64,000 bases of DNA from Musa acuminata AAA Group (taxonomy: Eukaryota > Streptophyta > Magnoliopsida > Zingiberales > Musaceae): NCBI RefSeq assembly GCF_036884655.1, contig NC_088335.1, positions 39,464,501 to 39,528,500 of the forward strand, in the 5' to 3' direction. The position numbers and the translations under genes were made by a program. Position 1 is the first letter of the stretch; each line of letters starts with the position of its first letter. Shown here in pieces: positions 1-10,728 of this stretch. The notes below the pieces were generated by a model, which was not told the DNA's origin, did no database searches, and saw only the letters and a program-made list of their open reading frames with translations.

Positions 1-263
1 ACCTTGTTGGAGGAGGAAGCCGAAAGTGGATGTAGGTCATGTTTGGCTGAACCACTCTAAAACTCTGGTTTGCATTTACTTATTGCTATTACCTTACTAG
101 AAACCCCTTCAATAGCTTACTGCCTTCAATACTTTTCCGTACGCTTTCAATCTAAGCATATTTTCAGAATCGATTTTCAATGTACGAAGAAATCTCTTAA
201 ATCGAGTTATTTTACCACTGCAATAATTCACCCCCCCTCTTAGTACCGACCCTGATCCTAACA
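1..263 (+). repeat. 5' LTR of outer element (3' part only)
   Basis: This stretch matches 11925-12187 in the 3' LTR almost base for base. It ends in CCTAACA, directly before the primer binding site. The left part of the LTR is cut off by the window edge. Confidence 0.88.
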
Positions 264-265
264 AT

Positions 266-277
266 TGGTATCAGAGC
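266..277 (+). other. Primer binding site, outer element
   Basis: TGGTATCAGAGC, complementary to the 3' end of plant initiator tRNA-Met, lies two bases after the LTR end, as in many plant copia elements. Confidence 0.9.
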
Positions 278-312
278 ATCATTTTCTATTTTGGTTTAAC
301 ACCCAAATAGAA

Positions 313-1095
313 ATGGCTCTTTTTGGCTTTCAAGAGGGTCACTCTCTCATTCGTCCTCCCTTTTTCAATGGGATGGACTACACTTATTGGAAAACTCGAA
401 TGAGAGTTTTCTTGCTTTCACTAAATCTCGATTTATGGCACATTGTCGAATCCGACTTTAAAATGTCTTCTCTTCCAATGAAAGATTGGAATGATTTGGA
501 GAAGAAGACTTTTTCTTTGAATGCTAGAGCTATGAATGCTCTATTTTGCGCCTTAGATAAAACGAAGTTTAATCGGGTTTCTTTGTGCGAAATGGCTTTC
601 GAAATTTGGCATACTCTCGAAATCACACATAAAGGCACTAAAAATGTTAAAGATTCAAAAATTAATTTTTTAATGTATGATTTTGAACTTTTTCATATGA
701 AACCAAGCGAATCCATTGTTGACATGTAGACCCATTTTACGGATGTTGTCAATAGTTTAAAAGTACTTGGCAGAAGTTTTTCGGATTTTGAACTTGTGAA
801 CAAGATTTTGCATTCTCTTTCCAAGAAGTGAGATTCAAAAGTAACGGCTTTACAAGAAACAAAAGATATAAATATTTTTCCACTTAAAGAACTTATCGGT
901 ACATTGATGACATATGAAATGGTACACAATGCACTTGATGAACATTATGAACAAAACTACCTTCCAAAGAATAGGAAGAATTTGGGATATAGAACGTTTG
1001 AAGACCACTCGAGCATAAGCTCAAGTGATGGTGAACTTAAACTACAAATGAAACAAAAATTAAAAAGCAAAAAAGAATGGAACTACTTGCTTTGA
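313..1095 (+). pseudogene. gag: Broken gag (UBN2-type) of outer element
   Basis: The reading frame opens at the ATG at 313 and encodes a copia-type Gag of the UBN2/DUF4219 class, with the typical F-NG-x-DYTYWKTRM segment followed by LDLWHIVES. It is interrupted by TAG at 727-729, where the sister element reads a Tyr codon (DMYTRFTDV), and by TGA near 829, where the sister element has Trp (KRWDPK). The remaining frame runs to about 1093. Comparison is with the related gag at 4626-5564. With two in-frame stops it cannot make full-length Gag. Confidence 0.85.
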
Positions 1096-1199
1096 GCACA
1101 ATAAGAAGAACAAAAATTGAGATAAATCAAGCTCCTCCGAAGATGAGGAGAAAATCAAGAAAGGCGAGGTGGCAAACTACGCCTTAACTGCTTTCAATG

Positions 1200-2640
1200 T
1201 TGAGGTAATCGAAATCCCTCTAATTTACTTTGAAATTACATAATACTTTTCATGATGCATTTTTTTTTTGTAATTTAGTTTTGAATTAATTTTCTTAAAA
1301 ATTAAATATTTTTAAAAAATAAAAATGTAAAAAATTATGATCATGCTAGTAATTTCGAAAATGATAATAAAAACATATATTTTATGATAAACAAATAAAA
1401 TAATTTTGATTGAAAATATGATATCATGCTATATGTGGTTAAGAAGTAATAATGTGTATCATGTTGATTTCCATTGTTATTTTTTTATTTTGATTAAATA
1501 AAATCATGTTTGATTTGAAGAAATACATAATGATGTAATATTAAATATTTTGATACCATGATTGACAATTTTATGCATGAGATTTGAAGTTATACATGAT
1601 GATTTTTGTGATTTATTGATCTTGATGGTTTTATGACGAAATTTATTTTTAGATCTTAAATGTTGATGCATGTTTTTATTTAACATAAATGAAAAAGCAT
1701 GCTAACATGAAATCGATCACTTAAAATGAAATACATAAAAAAAAAAAATATTATCAATGAAATCATAAATCTACTTATATTATGAATTTTGTGAACCATA
1801 AAAATAATTTTGATGATTTGAATTTGAAATGAGTTTTATCAAAATCATGATCTTGATTTCTTGGAATAACATGAGATTTCCTTTGATAATCATTTCGATT
1901 ATTTAAAAGGAGATTTGTAGAAATGATTCATGAAATTTTAGATTCATGACTTATCCTTCGTTTGTTTATGAGATGGTTGAAATCCTTGTACCTTTGAATT
2001 CTTCCCTTCTCCTTTAGATTTTTGAATTTATATATGTTATATGTTGAAGATTTGAAATCATGTTTTGATAGCATGCATATCCAAGAAATGTTGATTTGAC
2101 AAAATGAATGAATTGAAAATGAATGATGATTTTTTTCTTAAATATAACTTGTGATATTTTTTATGAATCATCATCTTGATTTCTCGATATTTGCTACATG
2201 AAATTTTATTATGAATCAAGAATTTTCTTTAATCGATCTTCGAAAATTTTCTTTTGATTATTTATGAGGAGGTTTTTCAAAAAGAAATCATGCCTTTTAA
2301 TATTCACATGTTCTAATCTTTCATGATATAATTTTTATGTAATTCTTTGTATTCATGAAATATTTATCTCATCACCAAATAATTCTTCTTAATATTCCTT
2401 ATGATATGAATGCATAAAATATTCATGAATTTATTTTGATGTATGTGATGCATATGATATGTATCATGAATGTTTTAAATTCATGAATGTTTGATAAATG
2501 CTTAAAAATTTTAATGTTTTAGTATCATGTATGATATGCTCATAACAATAGTGTATGATATGATGTGTATCGTGCATGAAAAATAAAATATAAGATTTTA
2601 AAATTATGCATGTTTTAATTTAAAAATATAATTATGTGCA
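1200..2640. other. AT-rich noncoding interior of outer element
   Basis: The stretch is very AT-rich, dominated by TGAT/ATCATG-like words, with no coding sequence supported on either strand. It corresponds to 5565-7660 in the nested element, so it is element body rather than host intergenic DNA. Confidence 0.7.
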
Positions 2641-2929
2641 AATAAGAGTAATACTTACCCTTGTCATGATTTGAAGATTAGAGTCAAGGGAAATGAATTA
2701 CACTATTGTATTGTTATTCTCTTCAATTTGCTAGCTAGCAAGCTAGCTAGCTTGCAAATCTCAATAGAAGCAATGTGTGTTAAGTTACACATTTTGAGAA
2801 GAAATTACTATCTTGAAACATCACTAAGAGTTGCTAGCTTGAAATCTCAAGAAGAAGCAAAATATGCTAACATGCACATCTAGCAAACTTGCATATTTCA
2901 AGAAGCAAGAGTTGCTTTCTTGAATATTT
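2640..2929. repeat. GCTAGCTTGC-type degenerate repeat block, left piece in outer element
   Basis: Loosely repeated words such as GCTAGCTAGCTTGCAAAT, CAAGAAGCAA and TTGAAATCTCAAGAAG occur here. The block continues at 10284-10500 after the nested insertion and has a longer counterpart at 7700-8450 in the nested element. Confidence 0.65.
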
Positions 2930-2934
2930 CTAAA
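2930..2934. repeat. Target site duplication of inner element (left)
   Basis: CTAAA directly precedes the left LTR and is repeated at 10279-10283 directly after the right LTR. Confidence 0.92.
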
Positions 2935-3842
2935 TGTTGAATCTCGTATTTTGATTATGAAACTACTTGATATGTGTTTATGATTTAATCTGCGTTTTGA
3001 GTGACGTAGGATGTTTCGATTAGGATGAGACAATTAAAGCAAGAGGAATTGACGTTGCGCCGGAGGAGATCACGTCAGGATATTGGATGGCAAAACGCTT
3101 CAGACATCGGGAATCGGGCCAAGGAGAGCGGAATTGCGTTAAGGATATTGGGGTTGCGGAGGTCAACCGCTGATTGGGCAACAAGCTGCAAGAGAGGACG
3201 ATACGGTGAAGAATCGGACGAAGCGCCAACCAATGACGTGCTGGGCAATAAAATATCAATTTGCGTTGTAATAATTGTCTAGATCGGAGTAGAGTTTTGG
3301 CTTGTGTGTGCAGGATTAACTACGATAACGATGAAGACATAAAGCGAAACAAAGTGTCAGAGTCAAGCGCGAAGGGTTCGTTGCGAGTTCGAGAGTTCGA
3401 CGGAAGTCCAAAGGTTCGTCGGGAATGTTGCCGGAACTAGTCGAGAATGAGTAGGGAGCTTACCGAAGGGTTTTTCGGAAGCTCGTCGAAAAGTTTGTTG
3501 GAAGTTCGCGGAGCTCACCGAGAAAGATCGGAGCTTGCTGAAGAAGCTCATTGGAAATCGCCAAGATCAAATCGTGAAGCCTAGGATCTTGCCGGGAGTC
3601 CGCAGAATGGTTTCCTAGAGTTTATCGGAAGACCACCGAAAGTTCACCGGAAGCTCGCCGGAAGAAGTCTTGACTTGTGGACTTTGTAATAGCTTAGGAA
3701 ATATCTTTAAATTCGTAGTTAGCATGTTAATTAGGGTTAGGATTATGTGTTAATCTTATAATCCAAGTAGGGGCCAATTAGGCCCGAGTTCGGACTTGTT
3801 TGGGCTAAGTTTGGAGCCCAACCAGTGAGCTGAAATAGTGTA

Positions 3843-4005
3843 GGCGGTGGCACCGCTTAGAACCTAAGAACCAAGCGGTGGCACAGCTGGACTGAGCGGT
3901 GGCACCGCCTAGCACCCGAGAGGTCCGGCGGTGGCACCGCCGGACTGGGCGGTGGCACCGCCAGTACACTGTCAGTGTCCGACACTAACAGGCGGTGGCA
4001 CCGCC
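3843..4005. repeat. Palindromic GGCGGTGGCACCGCC array in LTR
   Basis: About six copies of the near-palindrome GGCGGTGGCACCGCC, some with one or two changes, lie in 160 bp, separated by 10-35 bp spacers. The array sits about 60-220 bp upstream of the LTR TATA box, in the expected promoter/enhancer part of U3. Confidence 0.85.
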
Positions 4006-4065
4006 AACCTCGGAAACCCAAGAGAATTCAAAATTTGGAGCCCAAATTTGAATCCTCTTGGGGCC

Positions 4066-4073
4066 TATAAATA
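4066..4073 (+). promoter_or_regulatory. LTR TATA box, inner 5' LTR
   Basis: TATAAATA followed by CCCCTCA. The same box is conserved at 9766-9773 and in the outer LTR at 11682-11689, so it is the likely core promoter of the element. Confidence 0.7.
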
Positions 4074-4577
4074 CCCCTCAATTCTCAGTTGATATTACAA
4101 TATTTGAGAAGCAAGAGATTGAGATAAAAGTCTTAGCAAAGCCTTTAGCAAGTTTTTGTTTTCAATAGCTTGAGTGTTCACCTCCCTCTTTCTCTTTGAA
4201 AATTTGTAAGAGTGTGAACCACTTATAAAAGGTTGTAAGAGGGGTATTTGTCCTTCCCCTTCAAAGTGATTTGCTCGTGGAAGTTGGGAGCCTCTTCGAA
4301 GAAGGCTTCGTAAGTGGATGTAGGTCATTTTGACCGAACCACTTTAAATTGGTGTGTTCTCTGGTTCGCATTTACTTATTGCGCTTTACCTTACTGCAAA
4401 CCTTCATACGTGCTTTACTTCCTTATTACTTTTGCTGCACACCTTTACGAATATGCTTTCAAGATAAGCACTTCCGAGTTTGATTTTTTATCGTACGAAA
4501 GATTTTTCCAAAACTGAAGTTTTAATCTGCTGCACTAATTCACCCCCCCCTCTTAGCGCCGCTCCGATCCTAACAAT

Positions 4578-4589
4578 TGGTATCAGAGC
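4578..4589 (+). other. Primer binding site, inner element
   Basis: TGGTATCAGAGC, matching the initiator tRNA-Met 3' end, two bases downstream of the LTR end. Confidence 0.92.
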
Positions 4590-4625
4590 CATGGTTTTCT
4601 ACTTTGGTTTAACACCCAAATAGAA

Positions 4626-5564
4626 ATGACTCTTTACGGCTTTCAAGAGGGTCACTCTCTCATTCGTCCTCCCTTTTTTAATGGGACAGACTACACTTAT
4701 TGAAAAACTCGAATGAGAGTTTTTTTACTTTCTTTGGATTTGAATTTATGGCACATAGTCGAAAATGGATTTGAAATGTCTTATCTTCCAATGAACCATT
4801 GGAATGATTTGGAGAAGAAGATGTTTTCTTTAAACGCAAAGGCTATGAATGCCTTATTTTGTGCTTTGGACAAAAATGAGTTCAATCGGATTTCTACATG
4901 CGAAACAACTTTTGATATTTGGCAAACACTTGAAATCACGCATGAGGGAATTAGTAGAGTCAAAGACTCGAAAGTTAACATTTTATTGCATGATTTTGAG
5001 CTTTTTCGAATGCAACCAAACGAGACTATAGGCGACATGTACACCCGTTTCACTGATGTCATCAATAATCTAAGAGTTCTTGGTAAATCTTTTTTAAATT
5101 TTGATCTCATAAGCAAGATCTTAAGATCCCTTCTAAAAAGGTGGGATCCTAAAATAACCGCAATACAAGAAACAAAAGATTTAAATATTTTTCCACTTGA
5201 AGAACTAATTGGTTCGTTGATGACATATGAAATGGTGCACAATATACATGATGAACATGATGAACAAAATCACCTTCCAAAGAACAAGAAGGATTTGAAA
5301 CTCTGGACAAATGAATACCACTTGAGCGATAACTCAAGTGACGAGGACAATGATGAACTTGAACTTCGAACACTAAATCTTAATAAGTTTATTAAACAAA
5401 AATCTAAAATAAACAATGAACTTGAACGGAGAAAGAGGCCAAAGAAGACGAAGGCAACCAAGGATGAATCAAAAACTTCCAAAAGTGAAACGACGAATTG
5501 GGCTTTAACGAGTTTCGACTACAAGGTAAGTAACTCAACTCTCTTTTATTTTGAAATTATATAA
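4626..5564 (+). pseudogene. gag: gag of inner element, with an early nonsense codon
   Basis: The frame begins at the ATG at 4626 and encodes a UBN2-type copia Gag. A TGA at about 4701-4703 replaces the Trp of the DYTYWKTRM segment. After it the frame is open for 283 codons from an internal Met at 4713, covering LWHIVENGFEMS, the KRWDPKITAIQE block and a charged Lys/Glu-rich tail near residues 200-260. No zinc knuckle is evident. Reinitiation at 4713 could still yield an N-terminally shortened Gag, but this cannot be judged from sequence. Confidence 0.85.
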
Positions 5565-7690
5565 TACTTTTCATGAGTTATTTTTAATTTAGTTTAGGAT
5601 TAATTACATGAAAATAAAAAAATTAGAAATCATACTTATCATTCTAGTAATTTTAAAAATAATCATGAAAATTGTATGTTTATGATAAACAAAATGATTT
5701 TGATTAAAAATACCTTATGAAATATGATATCATGCCTAATAAATTTATTTTTTGAAGCTATGCACGATGATGATGAGTTTTGGGTAATTTATAGTTTATT
5801 GATTATTGATGATTTCCATAATGATCTTTTACGATTTATGGATTATCGATTTATACCATGATGAAAGTTGCTTTCGAAAATGATGCACGACTTTTGTATG
5901 CAAGCTAAGCATGAAAAGATAGATTCACCTAAAAAGAAAAATGTATGACTACAACAAATAACAAATGATTTTGGTTGAAAATACTTTATACTCAATGAAA
6001 CCATCATTGATGAATATGCTTTATGTTTAGTAGTTTCTTTGGCTTATATGCTCTATCATGATAAATATTTTGAAAATAAATGAAATCATGTTTGATTTGA
6101 AGTAATGCATAATGATCATGCTTAATGATGCATTTTTTGATTTGACATAAAAGTGGCTTTAAAAAATGATGTATGTTTTGATTTGACATAAATGAAATAG
6201 GCATGCTTATATGAAATAGTGAAGTGTCATGCTTGACAATTGTATACTTAATGATGCATAAAGTTGTAATGAAAATATTAATATTTTAATACTATGATTT
6301 GATGATTTTATGCATGACATTGTAAAGTTATATATAATGATGCATAATGATGAAATTGTGTAATAAAAATATTAAACATTTTGAAACCATGTTTTAGTGT
6401 CATGCATATTGATCATGCTTAATAAATCTCGAAATTATGCATGATGAATCTTACGATTTATAGATTATTGATTTTTACCATAATAAAAGTACCTTATTGA
6501 TCTTTGTTGTAATAAATCTTACTCTTTCAGTTTTAAACATGATACATGTTTTTATTTGGCATAAATGAAATAAAATCATATATTTTGAAACAATCGAAAA
6601 GAGGGAAACATTCTTGAAAATTATTTTGCTCAATCTTATTGATTTTGATGAATCCATTTGTATCATCTTTGTGAATCTCTTAGATTTTGATAATGATTTT
6701 GATGATTTAAATTTGAATAAATTTTTATCAAAATCACGATCTTGATCTCTTGAAATTTATAACATGAAATCCTTTATGAACCAAGATTGTTTTCTATTTA
6801 AAAGGAGATTTGTCGAAATGTTTCATAGTCTTTTAGTATTCATGATCTTGATAATTATGTTTTGAAACTTTATGTAAACCAAGAATGTTCATCATGATTC
6901 TCTCTTTGAATATTTAAAGAGGAGAATTTTCTAGATGAATCATGATTTTGATTATTGAATATTTGATGTGCATGAATTGAGATCTTGCTCTCCTACAATT
7001 CTTTTTGTTATTCACCAAAAGGAAGACTAATTCTAATAAATCATGATATGCTATATGAATTTTATTGTATTCATGAAGTAATATCTCATCACTAATTTTT
7101 GTTTATATTCCTTCATGTGATGATATGAATGTATGAAACACTTATGATATGATTTTTTATACAATTCCATGTATTCGTGAAATATTTATCTCATCACCCA
7201 ATTAATTCCTCTTGATACTCCTAATGTGATGAAGTGAAATTATGCATGAAATACAAATGGGGAGAAGTTTTGATTATGCATGGTAGGATATAATTTGACA
7301 AATTGATACCATCATGATATGAAACATTTATGATTTGCAATGATGTATGCAATACTTGTGCCTTCTAATTATGATGTGATGTATTACATATGATGTAAAT
7401 CATGATTTAAAATATTATGAGTTGTTGCTAAAATGATGTATTATAAATATTGATTTAATGTTTTGTATCATGAATACTCTAAATGATGAATGTTTGATAT
7501 CATGATCAAAATGTTGACAAATAGTTAAAAATTTTAGTATCATGTATGATATCCTCATAATGTTGATCGATTTATTCAATATCGTGCATGAATGAATATA
7601 AGGTTTTTGAAAATGTGCATATTCTAATTTGTAAATATGATGATGCACAAATAAGATTGATACTTACCTTTGTCATAATTGATGTAAAGG
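5565..7690. other. AT-rich noncoding interior of inner element
   Basis: About 2.1 kb of AT-rich DNA rich in ATGAT, TTGAT and CATGAA words. Short open frames here look random, and no pol domain is present in any frame. Confidence 0.7.
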
Positions 7691-7699
7691 GTCTTCCCT

Positions 7700-8450
7700 T
7701 CTTTTTGACAATGACAAAGGGGGAGATAGCTAGCTTGCACAAGTCAAGAAGATGCAAAAACTTGATTGCTAGCTTACCTATCTTAAGTAGCAAAGATTGC
7801 TAACTTGCTTATTTCAAGAAGAAAAAGTTGTCTTCTTGAACATCACTATCTTGCCTATCTCAAGAAGCAAGACTTGCAACCTGCACATTACAATAGGAAG
7901 CAAGAATCGATAGCTTACACACTTCAATAAGAAAGCTATCTTGTATTTGCTTTCGAAATTTTTGCTAGCTTGTATGTTGTAAAACTTGCTTACTTTTTCA
8001 AACACTTTGCTAGCTTGCACTTTGTAAAGGAAGCGAAAATAGCACTTCTCAAAAGAGAAGAAAGAATTTACTATCTTGAACATCACAAAAATTTGCTACC
8101 TTGCATGATGTAAAATTTGCTAAGATCACTATCTCAAAAGAGTTGCTATCTCAAAAAAAAGCAAATGTGCTATCTTGCCTATCTCAAAATACAAAACATG
8201 CTAACTTGTTACGGAAGCAAAATTGCTAGCTCAAACATTGCAAAGGAAGCCAAAAATTGCTAGCTTGAAACTTGCATATCATGAAAATTGCTAGCTTGTA
8301 GTCTAAAGAGAAGCAATTAGTTGTTATCTCAAGAAAAACAAACATACTAAACTTACACATCTTTAATTGCTAGATTGTATGATGATAAAATTTGATACTA
8401 TGTTTTTCATGCAATGTATGGAACTTTTTATCTCTAAACACATAAGAGTA
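7700..8450. repeat. Degenerate GCTAGCTTGC / CAAGAAGCAA repeat block in inner element
   Basis: Words such as GCTAGCTTGCAC, TCAAGAAGCAAG, TTGCTATCTTG and GCTAGCTTGAAAC recur every 20-50 bp with heavy divergence. The block is followed by a CAAAGGGGGAGAAGTATG stretch, also seen at 10553-10569 in the outer element. Confidence 0.7.
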
Positions 8451-8643
8451 GGAACTTCTCCTTTTTGTTGATGACAAAGGGGGAGAAGTATGATGACATG
8501 ACATGTTATGCATAAGTTTATGATGACATGTTGTTTGGATTCTTGAATCCAAGAGTTTCTATCAATAAGCTATACTGATAGGGGGATTTTGTTTAAACTC
8601 CGGGAGTTAAGGTTAACTCCGTCATCAAGTGGTTGTCATCATC

Positions 8644-8656
8644 AAAAAGGGGGAGA
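8644..8656 (+). other. Polypurine tract, inner element
   Basis: AAAAAGGGGGAGA directly upstream of the 3' LTR start; the usual plus-strand primer for reverse transcription. Confidence 0.88.
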
Positions 8657-8657
8657 T

Positions 8658-10278
8658 TGTTGAATCTCGTATTTTGATGATAAAACCACTTAATATGTGT
8701 TTATGATTTAATCTGTGTTTTGAGTGACGCGGGATGCTTCGATCAGGATGAGACAATTAAAGCAAGAGGAATTGACGTTACGCCGGAGGAGATCACATCA
8801 AGATATTGGACGGCAGAACGCTTCAGACATCTGGCATCGGGCCAAGGAGAGCGGAATTGCGCCAAGGATATCGGGGTTGTAGAGGTCAACCGCTGATTGG
8901 GCAACAAGCCGCAAGAGAGGACGATGAGATGAAGAATCGAACGAAGCACCAACCAATGACGTGCCGGGCAACAGAATATCAATTCGCGTTGTAATAATTA
9001 TCTAGATCGGAGTAGAGTTTTGGCTTGTGTGTGCAGGATTAACTACGATAACGACAAAGACATAAAGCGAAACAAAGTGTCAGAGTCAAGCGCGAAGGAT
9101 TCATTGCGATTTCGAGAGTTCGACGGAAGTCCGAAGGTTCGTCGGGAATATTGCCGGAACTAGCCGAGAATGAGTAGGGAGCTTGCCGAAGGGTTTTTCG
9201 GAAGCTCGTCGGAGAGTTCGTTGGAAGTTCGTGGAGCTCACCGAGAAAGATCGGAGCTTACTGAAGAAGCTCATTGGAAATTGCCAAGATCAAATCGTGA
9301 AGTTTAGGAGCTTGCCGGGAGTCCGCAGAATGGTTTCCGAGAGTTTATCGGAAGACCGCCAAAAGTTCACCGAAAGCTCGCCGGAAGAAGTCTTGACTAG
9401 CGGACTTTGTAATAGCTTAGGAAATGTCTTTAAATTCGTAGTTAGCACGTTAATTAGGATTAGGATTATGTGTTAATCCTATAACCCAAGTAGGGGCCAA
9501 TTAGGCCCGAGTTCGGACTGGTTTGGGCCAAGTTTGGAGCCCAACCAGTAAGCTGAAATAGTGTAGGCGGTGGCACCGCCTAAAACCCAAGAACCAAGCG
9601 GTGGCACCGCTGGACTGAGCGGTGGCACCGCCTAGCACCCGAGAGGTCCGGCGATGGCACGCAGTACACTGTTAGTGTCTGACACTGACAGGCGGTGGCA
9701 CCGCCAACCTCGGAAACCCAAGAGAATTCAAAATTTGGAGCCCAAATTTGAATCCTCTTGGGACCTATAAATACCCCTCAATTCTCAGTTGAGATTACAC
9801 CCTTTGAGAAGCAAGAGATTGAGATAAAAGTCTTAACAAAGCCTTTAGTAAGTTTTTGTTTTCAATAGCTTGAGTATTCACCTCCCTCTTTCTCTTTGAA
9901 AATTTGTAAGAGTGTGAACCACTTATAAAAGGTTATAAGAGGGGTATTTGTCCTTCCCCTTCAAAGTGATTTACTAGTGGAAGTTGGGAGCCTCTTCGAA
10001 GAAGGCTTCACAAGTAGATGTAGGTCATTTTGACCGAACCACTTTAAATTGGTGTGTTCTCTGGTTTGCATTTACTTATTGTTCTTTACCTTACTGCAAA
10101 CCTTCATACGTGCTCTACTTCCTCATTACTTTTGCTGCACACCTTTACGAACATGCTTTCAAGATAAGCATTTTCGAGTTCGATTTTTTATCGTATGAAA
10201 GATTTTTCCAAAATCGAAGTTTTAATCCGCAGCACTAATTCACCCCCCCCCCCTCTTAGTGCCGCTCCGATCTTAACA
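8658..10278 (+). repeat. 3' LTR of inner element
   Basis: Starts TGTTGAATCTCG and ends TCTTAACA, followed by the duplicated target CTAAA. The GC array at 9566-9705 has one unit fewer than in the left LTR. The TATA box is at 9766-9773. Confidence 0.93.
9566..9705. repeat. Palindromic GC array, right LTR, contracted
   Basis: This is the same GGCGGTGGCACCGCC array as at 3843-4005. The sequence around 9650-9665 joins the beginning of one unit to the spacer after the next (GGCGATGGCACGCAGTACAC), as if one repeat had been deleted. Confidence 0.8.
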
Positions 10279-10283
10279 CTAAA
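10279..10283. repeat. Target site duplication of inner element (right)
   Basis: CTAAA, identical to 2930-2934. Confidence 0.92.
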
Positions 10284-10728
10284 TTGCTAGCTTGCATGTT
10301 GTAACACTGCTAGCTTGCATGATGTAGAACTTGCTATCTTGAACATTACAAAGAAGTGTTATCTTACCTATCTCAAGAAGCAAAAATGCTAAACTTACAC
10401 ATCTAGCAAAATTTACAAACTTGCAAAAAAACTCTAAATTTTTGCTAGCTTCAAATTGCATGATGATAAAACTTGATATTATATTTTTCATGCAATGAAT
10501 TGACTTTTATATCTAAACACATGAGAGTTGGAACTTCTCCTTTTTGTTGATACAAAGGGGGAGAAGTATGTTGATGTCATGTCATGATTTGATCATGACA
10601 TGTTGCTTGGATTTTTGAATCCAAGAGTTTCTATCAATACGACATATTGATAGGGGGAGTTTGTTTAAACTCCGAGAGTTAAGGTTAACTTTGTCATCAA
10701 TTGGTTGTCATCATAAAAAAAAAGAGAT
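10284..10728. other. Outer element interior, right piece, with decayed polypurine tract
   Basis: Continues the GCTAGC-rich block interrupted at 2929, then the GGGGGAGAAGTATG motif and a run AAAAAAAAAGAGA (about 10714-10726) just before the 3' LTR. The run occupies the polypurine-tract position but has lost the central G run seen in the inner element. Confidence 0.75.

Larger units (their letters stand above)
2935..4575 (+). repeat. 5' LTR of inner element
   Basis: The LTR starts TGTTGAATCTCG and ends GATCCTAACA. It contains a palindromic GC array (3843-4005) and a TATA box (4066-4073). It aligns along its length with 8658-10278, with scattered substitutions and one unit lost from the array in the right copy. 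Confidence 0.93.
2935..10278 (+). mobile_element. Inner, complete gag-only LTR retrotransposon nested in the outer one
   Basis: It has two LTRs of 1641 and 1621 bp that start TGTTGAATCTCG and end TAACA, a tRNA-Met primer site, one gag, a polypurine tract and a perfect 5-bp target duplication (CTAAA). No pol domains are found in the 4.1 kb interior, so it must have moved with enzymes from a related autonomous copia element, probably of the SIRE/Maximus group (inference from the primer site, PPT and LTR ends). It interrupts the GCTAGC-rich block of the outer element and is therefore the younger of the two. Confidence 0.93.

Noticed and set aside
3025..3551. Open frames in the LTRs (also 8743-9476)
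   Set aside because: They occur in both LTRs, carry no known domain and decay differently in each copy; LTR DNA is not expected to code here.
3843..4005. CRISPR-like array
   Set aside because: Units are near-palindromic, irregularly spaced and inside an LTR of a plant retrotransposon; there is no cas context.
4713..8660. An env-like or pol gene in the nested element, as in SIRE-type retrotransposons
   Set aside because: No frame in the 4 kb interior shows integrase, reverse transcriptase, RNase H or a membrane-protein-like ORF.
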